Part shown: positions 33,438-41,363 of the stretch, one piece after another
Position numbering within the stretch: the stretch's first letter is position 1
Layout: each line of letters begins with the position of its first letter
Assembly (NCBI GenBank): GCA_049518415.1
Contig: JBEKRX010000029.1
Coordinates: 1 to 64,000 of the forward strand
Direction of reading: 5' to 3'
Source: CAVQND01 sp049518415
GTDB lineage: Bacteria > Verrucomicrobiota > Verrucomicrobiia > Limisphaerales > UBA8199
DNA: 64,000 nt
Translations under genes and position numbers: made by a program
The notes under the pieces: generated by a model
What the model was told of the DNA's origin: nothing
Database searches by the model: none
What the model saw: the letters and a program-made list of their open reading frames with translations, nothing else

Positions 33438-34975
33438 TTTTCAATGATCGGCCCTGCTGGCGGTTTTCCTGGAACTGCCCCCGGGTGCATACCCAGGGCT
33501 GAGGGTTTGAGCTGTTTGAGTTGCTGGAACTCCGGTCTGGACCGATAGTAGTGGTCGAGCGGATAGCAGCCGCTGCTCAGGCCGAGGCGCGGGGCGGTGG
33601 TGCAGGCGCTGAAGGTGCGGCAGAGCAACCTGGTCGCCAGCCTGCCTTCGGCCAGGGCGTCGGCGAAGATCGCCGGGTACGCCAGGACCATGCGTCCAAT
33701 GCCGACCAGGTCGGTCCAGCCGTGGCGGAGCACGGCTTGGGCGACCTGGGGCAGGAACTCCTGCAAGTAGGAATAGGCTGAGCCGACCAAGAGCAGGCCT
33801 GCGGGGGCGCGCGCCTTGAGCTGGCGGACGGCCTGGACCTGGCGGGCGACGCCGACCAACGGGTCTTCGGGCGGCTGATAGCCGTCCAGGGGAGGATAGG
33901 CGGCCGGGCGCTGGATATGCGGATTGTAATAGGGCGAACCGGCGCTCAGGTTAACCAGCTTCACCCCGAGTTGCTGGCACAATTCCACGAAGCGAAAGGC
34001 CTCGGCCAGGTCATACTCGACTGGGTTGTCCGGGTTGACGCCGAAGGCGTAGCGGTAGGGCAGGCAATGCGAGAAGTCCTCCGGGATGCCGGGTCCAGGC
34101 CGGCCCGGCCCGGACAGCGCCGGGTCGGGGCGGAAGGGCACGAAATCGAAGGCGCTCAGCCGCACGGCGAGGTCGATCCGATTGCCGGCGGCGCGAATGC
34201 CCGAAACGATCTCGCGGAGGATGCGGGTGCGGTTCTCGAACGAGCCGCCGTACTTGCCAGGGCGAGTGTAGGCGCTCAGGAACTCGTGCAGGAGATAGCC
34301 GTGGCAGTGTTTGATATCGACAAAGTCCGCGCCGACGTCCCAGGCGAGCTTGGCCGCCCGGACGTAATCTTCGATCAGCCGCTCGATTTCGCCATCCGTC
34401 CACACCTGCTCCTGGCGGGTGACGCCGAACTTGCGGTCGAGGATGGGGTGGCGGTAGGCCACGCGGGGCTCGAGGCGGAATTTATCGTTGGGTTTGCAGA
34501 ACCGCCCGGAGTGCGTGAGTTGGAAGCCGATGACCAGGTCATCGGCAGTGCCATGCAGTTGCTTGTGGGCCGCCAGGAGGGTCGCGCGCAGCCTGGCCAG
34601 GCCGGCCTTGTTCGGTTCCTGGATGATGAGTTGGTTGGGATTGGCACGGCCGTCGGGCCGCACCGCCATGGCTTCGCCGCCGAAGATCAGTTTGGCCCCG
34701 CTTTCGCCAAATCGTCGCCAGCGCCGGAGCGTTGGCTCGGTGATGCCCCCGCTGGCCGTGCCGTCCCAGCCCTCCATGGGCTGCACGGCGCAGCGGTTGC
34801 CCAGGCGCTTGCCGTTGATGGCGACGCCCTCAATGGGTTGCGCCAGCGGGGAGGCGCTGCCCATGAGGATTCGCTCGTCACAAGGCAACTCAAGGCCGAG
34901 CGAGGCGGCGTGCCGGCGGAAATCCTCGACGGTCTTGAGCGAGGGGATGCGGGTCAATTTGATGGCCCCGGCCAT
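33434..34975 (-). CDS. old yellow enzyme-family NADH:flavin oxidoreductase
   Basis: 513 residues. FMN-dependent TIM barrel: PMEGWDGTASGGITEPTLRR, GEAMAVRPDGRANPNQLI, FQLTHSGRF and the catalytic KHCHGYLLHEFLSAYTRPGKYGG, then GSAYSYLQEFLP and GIGRMVLAYP. Near the C-terminus CRTFSACTTAPRLGLSSGCYP has cysteines that might bind an Fe-S cluster, as in the 2,4-dienoyl-CoA/trimethylamine group. It reduces alpha,beta-unsaturated carbonyls; a keto-deoxyuronate product is one guess from the operon. Third gene of a minus-strand operon (14-base gap to GH88). Confidence 0.85.
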   Translation of the reverse strand: MAGAIKLTRIPSLKTVEDFRRHAASLGLELPCDERILMGSASPLAQPIEGVAINGKRLGNRCAVQPMEGWDGTASGGITEPTLRRWRRFGESGAKLIFGGEAMAVRPDGRANPNQLIIQEPNKAGLARLRATLLAAHKQLHGTADDLVIGFQLTHSGRFCKPNDKFRLEPRVAYRHPILDRKFGVTRQEQVWTDGEIERLIEDYVRAAKLAWDVGADFVDIKHCHGYLLHEFLSAYTRPGKYGGSFENRTRILREIVSGIRAAGNRIDLAVRLSAFDFVPFRPDPALSGPGRPGPGIPEDFSHCLPYRYAFGVNPDNPVEYDLAEAFRFVELCQQLGVKLVNLSAGSPYYNPHIQRPAAYPPLDGYQPPEDPLVGVARQVQAVRQLKARAPAGLLLVGSAYSYLQEFLPQVAQAVLRHGWTDLVGIGRMVLAYPAIFADALAEGRLATRLLCRTFSACTTAPRLGLSSGCYPLDHYYRSRPEFQQLKQLKPSALGMHPGAVPGKPPAGPIIEN

Positions 34976-34989
34976 AGCTGTTTGCGTTG

Positions 34990-36462
34990 TCAGGGCCGAT
35001 GGCTGTCTGCTCGAATCGGTCCGTTAGCGAAGAAGGTCGGGTATTTCTCCTGGCGGGCTTCGCGCAGGAGCAGCAGCGCCAGTTCGCGGGCATGATAATC
35101 CCCCCACATCGAGCTCTCGCCGTTGGGGACTTTCTGGCCTGGCGCGATGTGGTCCCAACCGTTGGGCCGATGATAAACCGCATGCAGCAGGAGGCCCTGG
35201 TGTTTGGCATTGGCCGACAGATAGGGTTCGCCCAACAGGGAATGGGCCACGGTGAGGCCGGCCTGGCGGTAGCGCGCGCCTCTCTTGGCGTCGCCTTTGG
35301 CCGCCAGGTAGTTTCCCAGGCGAATCAGGCCCTGGGCCGCGATCGCGGCGGCCGAGCTGTCCACAGGCTCCCAGGGGTTGAACGGGTCGGAAACCCGGTT
35401 GAGGTAATCGCCCAGCCGAGGCAAGTTCGGGGCGCCGGTGTCCCACATCGGAATGCCATCCGCGCAGCAGTTGGCGAGGTAAAAATCGGCCGTGGCCAGG
35501 GCGGCGGCGGAGAACCAACCCAGCGCCGCCGACAGCGTGCCCTCGGGGCCGTCGGCTGGGGCCGGGGAGAGCTTCCGGGACCTGGGCGACGCCGGTTGGG
35601 AGCCGGGCCGCAGGGGCGCTGGTGGCAGCGTCTCAAGGAATTCCAATTGCTCGGCGTAGCCCAGAATGGCCCAGGCCAGGCCCCGGGTCCAGGTGCTGAA
35701 AGGCGAGTAGCCCTGCTGCGAGTTGGGACAGCGGTAGCTGCCGTCGTTCAGATTGAAGATACTCTCCTGGGCGGTGCGGCCGCGCACATCGTAAAGGTCG
35801 CGGCCCTGGCCGTAATAGACATTGTAGCGGGCGGCGCATTGGCCGTGTGCCAGCAGCCGTTGCCGCAGGCAGATTCTTTGGTCGCCCTCGCCCAGGAGGA
35901 CGTGGCCCAGTTGATGGGCCACCGCCAGGGAGCGGAGCGAGCGCACGCTATCGATGAACAAGGAATGCGGGCCGTTGAAAGAATAGAGGTAGCCCCCGCC
36001 ATCGGCGGTGGCGGTCCAACGCGCGGCCTGGACGGCGCCGGAGACTTTGAGCGCCAGTTCGTAGGTCTCCAGCTCACGTGGGCGGAAGGGGATTTTCCCT
36101 TCCCGCATCAGGCGCCAGAGATTGCCGTAGGTGGAGAGGTTGTTAAACCCGTGGTCGTGCACGCCGATGGCGGAGACGTGCGGCGCCATCAGTTCGATGG
36201 TTCTGCGCCGGCCGATTTCGAGGAACCGCTCGTCACCGGTAGCATCGAACTGGAGCAGGGCGGAGCCAAATTGGAACCCCTGGGTCCATTCGGTCCAGCC
36301 GCGTGTGGTGTAGCGGCCCTGGACGGTGAATACGGGGGCGCCCTGGGCAGGGTTCCAGGTCTTTTCCAGGCCCAGGATTTTGCCGGCCGAGAGGTCAAAG
36401 AACCGGCACAGTTTGGGCACGAGCTGTCTGGCGGTCAGGCGCTGGGCAATCTTAAGGGGCAT
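34990..36462 (-). CDS. GH88-type unsaturated glucuronyl hydrolase, no signal peptide
   Basis: 490 residues forming an (alpha/alpha)6 toroid: TRGWTEWTQGFQFGSALL, HDHGFNNLSTYGNLW, GGGYLYSFNGPHS, a YDVRGRTAQESIF loop, FSTWTRGLAWAILGYAEQLEF and DSSAAAIAAQGLIRLGNYL. GH88 enzymes hydrate and remove the 4,5-unsaturated uronic acid left by polysaccharide lyases; two Asp residues are catalytic. It appears cytoplasmic. About 50 residues (LPPAPLRPGSQPASPRSRKLSP and on) form a Pro-rich insert between helices. It lies 15 bases after the SDR gene and 14 before OYE. Confidence 0.82.
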   Translation of the reverse strand: MPLKIAQRLTARQLVPKLCRFFDLSAGKILGLEKTWNPAQGAPVFTVQGRYTTRGWTEWTQGFQFGSALLQFDATGDERFLEIGRRRTIELMAPHVSAIGVHDHGFNNLSTYGNLWRLMREGKIPFRPRELETYELALKVSGAVQAARWTATADGGGYLYSFNGPHSLFIDSVRSLRSLAVAHQLGHVLLGEGDQRICLRQRLLAHGQCAARYNVYYGQGRDLYDVRGRTAQESIFNLNDGSYRCPNSQQGYSPFSTWTRGLAWAILGYAEQLEFLETLPPAPLRPGSQPASPRSRKLSPAPADGPEGTLSAALGWFSAAALATADFYLANCCADGIPMWDTGAPNLPRLGDYLNRVSDPFNPWEPVDSSAAAIAAQGLIRLGNYLAAKGDAKRGARYRQAGLTVAHSLLGEPYLSANAKHQGLLLHAVYHRPNGWDHIAPGQKVPNGESSMWGDYHARELALLLLREARQEKYPTFFANGPIRADSHRP

Positions 36463-36477
36463 GGGTCTTGGTGAGAG

Positions 36478-37275
36478 TCAGAGCCGGCGCAGATGGAAAC
36501 CGCCGTCGACATTGAGGACCTCGCCGGTGCTGAAGGGCAGCAGGTCCTGGGCGATGGCGGCCACCGCCTTGCCGACATCTGCCGGCGTGCCCCAACGTTG
36601 GATGGGCGTCAGGCCAGCGGCAATCAGTTGGTCGTACTTTCGCTTCACCGGGCTGGTCATGTCGGTGGCAATGATGCCCGGACGGATTTCATAGACATTG
36701 ATGCCGTGTTGGGCGAGCCGGGCGGCAAAGAGCGGCGTGAGCATGGCCAGGGCCGCCTTGGCCAGGCAGTAATCGCCCCGGCTGACCGAGGCAGTGTAGG
36801 CACTGATTGAGGTGATGGTGATGATCTTGGGGCGAATGGGAGCTGGGGGGAGGCTGGCGCGGGATTGTTCGATCATCCACCGGGCGGCGAGCTGGGTCAG
36901 GAAATAGGGGCCTTTGAGGTTGAGGTTAAGGAGCCGATCAAAGCTCTCCTCGGTGGCCTCGAGGAGGTCCGCGCGCGCCTCCGGGGCCACGCCGGCGTTG
37001 TTCACCAGCAAATCAAGGCGGCCAAAGGCCGACCTGGTGAACGCGATCAGCTTCTGCCGGTCCGCGCCGCTGCCGATGTCCGCCAGGCAAATCTCGGCGC
37101 GGATGGATTTATCCAGGCTCCCCGCCAGCGCCAGGCAGTCCGCCGCCGTTTGCCGGGCGGCCGGGAGATTCCGGGCATACCCCAGCACCAGGTCCGTCCC
37201 CAGCCTGGCCAGCTCCAGCGCAATGCCGCGGCCAATCCCGCGCGAGGCGCCTGTGATTAGGGCCACTGCATTCAC
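36478..37275 (-). CDS. short-chain dehydrogenase/reductase (FabG-like)
   Basis: 265 residues from GTG 37275. NAD(P) site ITGASRGIGRGIALEL, NNAGVAPEARADLL, catalytic Ser in TITSISAYTAS, YCLAKAALAMLTPLFA (YxxxK) and NVDGGFHLRRL at the end. The frame opens 99 bases upstream, but those residues are Arg/Gly-rich and not family-like. First gene of a minus-strand operon with GH88 and OYE, so its substrate is probably the keto-uronate released by GH88, as with KduD; sequence alone cannot separate this from a ketoacyl-ACP reductase. Confidence 0.87.
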   Translation of the reverse strand: MNAVALITGASRGIGRGIALELARLGTDLVLGYARNLPAARQTAADCLALAGSLDKSIRAEICLADIGSGADRQKLIAFTRSAFGRLDLLVNNAGVAPEARADLLEATEESFDRLLNLNLKGPYFLTQLAARWMIEQSRASLPPAPIRPKIITITSISAYTASVSRGDYCLAKAALAMLTPLFAARLAQHGINVYEIRPGIIATDMTSPVKRKYDQLIAAGLTPIQRWGTPADVGKAVAAIAQDLLPFSTGEVLNVDGGFHLRRL

Positions 37276-37437
37276 GGGCGGCAAGGATAGGTCCGAGCCG
37301 AGCCAGGGAAAGACATTTCTGCGCCGCCCTGGGCCGTAGCGGCGGCCCGCGTGCCCGCCGCGGCGGCCCGGCACTGAGCTTGCTGCTGCAGACTTTTGTT
37401 TACTAAAAAGTGACAGAAAGCCCGCTAGTGCTTGATT

Positions 37438-37916
37438 GCGGAAATAAGCGATGTACTGTCCGTGTTATTGGATGGGCGGCGTTTCCGGCCCGACGGGCCG
37501 GTAGAGCCCAGCCCAGGGCTGAGGCCGTCAGGCCGATGCCCTGGGCAGCCGTTTACAAAACCAAGCGCGCCCTGAAGGGGCGCCAAAACCACCAAGCCAT
37601 GCCACAATCGCTGGCCAAGAGCTACCCACACCTCGTCTTCTCCACCAAACACCGGGAGCCTCGCCTAACCGATGACATCCGGGCCGACCTCCAGGCCTAC
37701 ATGGGCGGGACGCTTCCTGGTTTGGGCTGCCACCCTATCGAAATCAACTCTGAGTGGGATTGAGGTCTGTAGCGCCCTTTCAGGGCGCGGGGCGGGCGGT
37801 GGGAATGAGGCCCCAGGGCATCGGCCTGCCGGCCTCAGCCCTGGGCTGGGTTCTGGCGGCCCGTTGGGCCGCGACGCGGACCGCGAACGGCGACGCATTC
37901 CATCGCTTATCATTGC
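37438..37916. repeat. inverted REP-like pair flanking a transposase remnant
   Basis: Left part (37438-37590) and right part (37765-37916) are inverted relative to each other: CCAGCCCAGGGCTGAGGCCG and CGGCCTCAGCCCTGGGCTGG, GCCGATGCCCTGGG and CCCAGGGCATCGGC, and outer ends AATAAGCGATG and CATCGCTTAT. A Y1 transposase fragment lies between them. Confidence 0.8.
37599..37763 (+). pseudogene. REP-associated tyrosine (IS200-like, Y1) transposase remnant
   Basis: The first 54 residues MPQSLAKSYPHLVFSTKHRE, then RLTDDIRADLQAYMGGTLPGLGC and PIEINSEWD, match the N-terminus of TnpA_REP/RAYT proteins (usually about 150 residues). The catalytic HUH and Tyr segments are missing because the frame stops at 37761-37763. 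It sits between inverted REP-like repeats, the normal setting of a RAYT. Confidence 0.85.
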
Positions 37917-38088
37917 AGCCTGACGCTAGTCGAAGGTGTTTCCCGAGGGGTCGGGAGAGCACACAGCCGGCGGGCCGCCTGCGTGTGAGTTGGGTGTGGT
38001 CGCCTCCGGGAAAGAGCGGCTACGCAGAATTGTTTCGATGCTCGTGGGGTTAATCAAAGCCAATTCTGATTGGCGGTTGCACGACGGA

Positions 38089-38166
38089 GATTAGGATTAG
38101 GATTAGGATTAGGATTAGGATTAAGATTAGGATTAGGATTAGGATTAGGATTAAGATTAGGATTAG
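38089..38166. repeat. 13-unit GATTAG array with a 30-bp higher-order period
   Basis: Thirteen head-to-tail hexamers GATTAG. Units 6 and 11 are GATTAA, so the array has a five-unit (30-bp) super-period. It ends about 100 bases before aroB. A degenerate array of the same unit is at 26680-26749. Confidence 0.92.
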
Positions 38167-38267
38167 GAGGGATCACCCAAGAAAGGGAAATGCTTCCCTG
38201 TGACGGAACGGATACGGCTAAGCTTTGACAGCCGTAACGCAGGGCCTATGCTGGAGGGGTGCGCACC

Positions 38268-39416
38268 GTGAACGTAGCCCTGGGCAGCCGCAGCTACCAG
38301 ATTAAAATCGGGACCGGTCTTCTGGGCCGCCTGGGCAAGGAATGCGCCGCCCTCAAACTCGGCCGCCGCGGGGTCGTGGTCTCCGACCGCAACGTCGGGC
38401 CGCGTTACGGGGCGGCGGCTCGCCAAGCCCTGCAGGCGGCCGGGTTTGAGTGCGAACTCATTACGGTGCCGGCCGGCGAGACCGCCAAGAGCCTCGCGAC
38501 GGTCCGGGCCTGCTACGACCAACTGGCGGCGCTGCGCTTGGAGCGCAAATCGTTCATCGTCGCCCTCGGCGGCGGTGTGGTGGGCGACCTGGCTGGATTC
38601 GTGGCCGCGACTTACCTGCGCGGGATTGCCTTCGTGCAGGCGCCGACGACGCTGCTGGCGCAGGTGGACAGTTCGGTGGGCGGCAAAGTGGGGGTGAACT
38701 TGAAGGCGGGCAAGAACCTGGTCGGGGCGTTCTACCAGCCGCGGCTGGTGCTGTGCGACCTGGCGACGCTGGCCACGCTGCCGGCGCGGGAGTTCCGGGC
38801 CGGACTGGCCGAGGTGATCAAGTACGGCATCATCTACGATGCCGGGTTGTTCGAGCGGCTGGAACGCGACCTGCCCGCCCTGGCGCGGCGGCAGCCCGCG
38901 ACGCTGGCGGCGGTCGTGGCCCGCTGCTGCCAAATCAAGGCCCAGGTCGTGCGGCAGGATGAGACCGAAAGCGGCCGGCGCGCGATTTTGAATTTCGGCC
39001 ATACCGTCGGCCACGCGCTGGAGGCCATCTCCCATTACGGCAAATACCTCCACGGCGAGGCCATTGCCATCGGCCAGGTCGCCGCCGCCAGGCTCTCGGC
39101 CCAGCACCTTGGCCTGTCCGCAAGCCAGGTGCAGCGCATCCGCAACCTCGTCCAACGCGCCGGGCTGCCGACCGAAGTGTCTTTGACCAACCGGCAGCGG
39201 CAAAAGCTCCTCGCCGCGATGAAGCTGGACAAAAAGGTCAGCGGGGGCGAAATGAAGTTCGTCCTGGCGCGGAAAATCGGGGAAGCGCAGTTTGGCCAGA
39301 GCGTGCCCGCTCCGCTGCTGGAGCAAACCCTCGCCCCGGGAGCCCCGGCGCCAGATTCGGAGTCCGAAGTTTCCTCCCGTTGGCTCAACCCTCAACCCTC
39401 AACCCTCAATCCCTAG
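38268..39416 (+). CDS. aroB: 3-dehydroquinate synthase
   Basis: 382 residues from GTG 38268; GGAGG is about 10 bases upstream. The GTG at 38259 is in frame but overlaps the Shine-Dalgarno. Landmarks: PAGETAKSLATVRACYDQL, IVALGGGVVGDLAGFVAATY, RGIAFVQAPTTLLAQVDSSV, GGKVGVNLKAGKNLVGAFYQ, EVIKYGIIYD and NFGHTVGHALEAISHYGKYL (Zn ligands His). It is the second step of the shikimate pathway. The last residues (LNPQPSTLNP) are coded by a 7-base tandem array rather than conserved sequence. The stop codon abuts the next ATG. Confidence 0.95.
   Translation: MNVALGSRSYQIKIGTGLLGRLGKECAALKLGRRGVVVSDRNVGPRYGAAARQALQAAGFECELITVPAGETAKSLATVRACYDQLAALRLERKSFIVALGGGVVGDLAGFVAATYLRGIAFVQAPTTLLAQVDSSVGGKVGVNLKAGKNLVGAFYQPRLVLCDLATLATLPAREFRAGLAEVIKYGIIYDAGLFERLERDLPALARRQPATLAAVVARCCQIKAQVVRQDETESGRRAILNFGHTVGHALEAISHYGKYLHGEAIAIGQVAAARLSAQHLGLSASQVQRIRNLVQRAGLPTEVSLTNRQRQKLLAAMKLDKKVSGGEMKFVLARKIGEAQFGQSVPAPLLEQTLAPGAPAPDSESEVSSRWLNPQPSTLNP
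39384..39411. repeat. 7-base tandem array at the aroB 3' end
   Basis: Four units TCAACCC, TCAACCC, TCAACCC, TCAATCC, inside the aroB reading frame just before its TAG stop. Confidence 0.8.
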
Positions 39417-40031
39417 ATGCCCGCCGTCAGCGAAACCATTGTTCGCGAGTACTTCGAACTGCACGAATTCCTCGTCCGCCAGCGCGGCAAATACATCGAC
39501 AAGACCCAGCGCGACGAGGACGATGATATCGATTTCTTCGTGCTCAACCCGCACCCGCAGACGCCGCCGGGCGCCTTGCCCTTTGTGCTGGGCTCGCCGG
39601 ATTTGCCTTTCATCCGGCGCGCCATCGTGGTCGTCAAGGCCTGGCATAGCAAGGTCTTCAGCCAGGCCCAGTTGGCGGCCTCGCCGGAAATCCTCCGCTT
39701 CGCCGAGTCGAAGTTCTTCCAGCAGGCGGCGCGCTCCTTCGCCGAGGACGGCGCGGCCACCGTGCTCAAGATCCTCGTGGCCCCGGCCCTGCCCCGGCTT
39801 GCCAAGGCCCGCGAAGAAACCATCGCGCTGCTGCGCGCCAAGGGCCTTGACGGGGTCCTTCCGTTCCGCGCGCTCCTGGCCGACCTGGTCAACGCCGTCC
39901 AGGTCAACCGCGACTACCAAAAATCCGATCTCCTCCAGACCCTCCGGATCCTGAAAAACTACGACCTCCTCAAGGGTCCGCAGTTGGAACTGTTCAAAAC
40001 CAGGAAAACGTTGAAACCGTTGAAACGTTAA
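39417..40031 (+). CDS. hypothetical protein, 204 aa, coupled to aroB
   Basis: Starts directly after the aroB stop (TAG then ATG). Mostly helical and charged: REYFELHEFLVRQRGKYIDK, DEDDDIDFFVLNPHP, RRAIVVVKAWHSKVFSQAQL and LVNAVQVNRDYQKSDLLQTL. I recognise no named domain. The DDDIDFFVLN segment with KAWHS looks like a real folded protein. The last ten residues come from a 9-base tandem array (AAAACGTTG, AAACCGTTG, AAACGTTAA). Being co-translated with aroB suggests co-regulation, not a shared function. Confidence 0.7.
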   Translation: MPAVSETIVREYFELHEFLVRQRGKYIDKTQRDEDDDIDFFVLNPHPQTPPGALPFVLGSPDLPFIRRAIVVVKAWHSKVFSQAQLAASPEILRFAESKFFQQAARSFAEDGAATVLKILVAPALPRLAKAREETIALLRAKGLDGVLPFRALLADLVNAVQVNRDYQKSDLLQTLRILKNYDLLKGPQLELFKTRKTLKPLKR

Positions 40032-40288
40032 GACCGGGCGCATCCTGACACCGCTGAGCGCGGGCGCAAGCCCTCCCCCCTTCCCCCCTCCCATCCCGCC
40101 AAGGCGGGACGGGAGGGGGGTGATCCGTTTTTCCACTTTACCCAGGGCGGTCCCGACGTGTCGGGACTCGGAGCGGCACGGGCCTTGCCCTGGGCTACTA
40201 TCTTCCTGCCCCTCCGGGGCGGAAGCGTGCCGCGCTACGCGCGGATAGAGTGGAATTGGTGGCAGTGTAGGGATGCGCCCTTAAGACC
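40028..40288. mobile_element. MITE-like element, copy 2 (40036-40280) with 8-bp target duplications
   Basis: 245 bp with terminal inverted repeats GGGCGCATCCTGACACCGC and GGCAGTGTAGGGATGCGCCC. The element is bordered by identical 8-mers TTAAGACC at 40028-40035 and 40281-40288. The interior has a GGCGGGACGGGAGGG hairpin and no coding capacity. The same ends and core occur at 57702-57944. Confidence 0.92.
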
Positions 40289-40347
40289 GTTGGAACCACA
40301 ATTCTGTTTCCCAGCCGCGGCCCAATGCGCTAGGTTCACCGGTGGTT

Positions 40348-40914
40348 ATGGTGCTGGTCATCGACAATTATGATTCGTTCACCTACAACCTGGTGCAATA
40401 CCTGGGCGAGATGCAGGTGGAGCTGCAGGTCCATCGGAATGACCGCATTTCGCTCGAGCAGATTGGGGCCTTGAGGCCGGAGCGCATCTTGATTTCGCCC
40501 GGGCCGGGTTCGCCGCGCGAGTCCGGGCTCTCCAACGAGATCATCCGCCGTTTCGGCCCGCAGGTTCCCACCCTGGGAGTCTGCCTCGGGCACCAGTGCA
40601 TCGGGCACGTGTTCGGCGGCAAGGTGATCGTCAACTACCGAATGATGCACGGCAAATTGTCGCTGATTAAGCACAACGGCAAAGACCTCTTCGCGGGCCT
40701 GCCCAACCCCTTTGCCGCCACGCGCTATCACTCGCTGGTGATCGAGCGGGCAACCCTGCCGGCGTGCCTGGAACTGACCGCCGAAACCGAGGAGGGCGAG
40801 GTCATGGGGGTCAGGCACAGGCAGTTTCCGATTTGGGGCGTGCAGTTCCATCCGGAGAGCATTCTCACCCAAAACGGGCGGCAGTTGCTGGCGAATTTCC
40901 TCAAGCTCGGGTAA
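40348..40914 (+). CDS. pabA/trpG: anthranilate/aminodeoxychorismate synthase component II (glutamine amidotransferase)
   Basis: 188 residues from the ATG at 40348 (an in-frame GTG is two codons earlier). Class I glutamine amidotransferase: VIDNYDSFTYNLVQYLGE, ILISPGPGSPRESG, the nucleophile in GVCLGHQCIGHVFGG (GLGHQ-type Cys), RYHSLVIERATLP and the His-Glu of WGVQFHPESILT. It feeds ammonia to TrpE or PabB; the partner is not in the window, so the pathway (tryptophan or folate) is undecided. It lies 67 bases after the MITE-like element. Confidence 0.92.
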   Translation: MVLVIDNYDSFTYNLVQYLGEMQVELQVHRNDRISLEQIGALRPERILISPGPGSPRESGLSNEIIRRFGPQVPTLGVCLGHQCIGHVFGGKVIVNYRMMHGKLSLIKHNGKDLFAGLPNPFAATRYHSLVIERATLPACLELTAETEEGEVMGVRHRQFPIWGVQFHPESILTQNGRQLLANFLKLG

Positions 40915-40917
40915 GCT

Positions 40918-41293
40918 GGCGGCAATCAGGAAGTGGCCGGAGCCGCAGGGCTTGTCGCAGAGTCTGAGGACGGCGGCCGCTGCGAACAGCGAATGGCGAA
41001 CGGCGAACGGGGTGCGGCGCGAGTTGCGAATGGCGAATGGCGAACGGAGGAGAGCGAACAGCGAACGGCGAATGGCGAACGGCGAACGGAGAATGGCGAA
41101 CGGAGAACGGAGAATGGAAATCAGCCGGCCCTTTGGGGCAAGATGCGGCTCGCAACGCCTGTGCCTATTGAATCCTATCGCGACCTGGACACCAGAGCAG
41201 GTAGAGTCCCGATGCCGCATCGGGATTCGCCATTCGCTGTTCGCAGCGGACTGCGACAAGGCCTGCGGCTGCGGGCACTTCCTGAATGCCGCC
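40918..41293. repeat. long inverted repeat with internal 7-base arrays
   Basis: Arms at about 40918-41000 and 41226-41293: GGCAATCAGGAAGTGGCC pairs with GGCATTCAGGAAGTGCCC read on the other strand, then GCCGCAGGGCTTGTCGCAG and CGCTGCGAACAGCGAATGGC. The left arm carries a short insertion. Between them (about 41000-41118) lie degenerate units CGAACGG/CGAATGG. A CCCGATGCCGCATCGGG hairpin sits near 41208. No gene. Confidence 0.75.
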
Positions 41294-41363
41294 GCCCACC
41301 GCCTTGCCCGAGGCCTCGCCGCCCGAGCGCAGAATACATCGCCGAGCTTCCGGCCCAGAGCAC

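Noticed and set aside
38089..38166. Possible CRISPR or replication-origin iterons
   Set aside because: 6-base units without spacers and no dnaA, rep or cas gene nearby.
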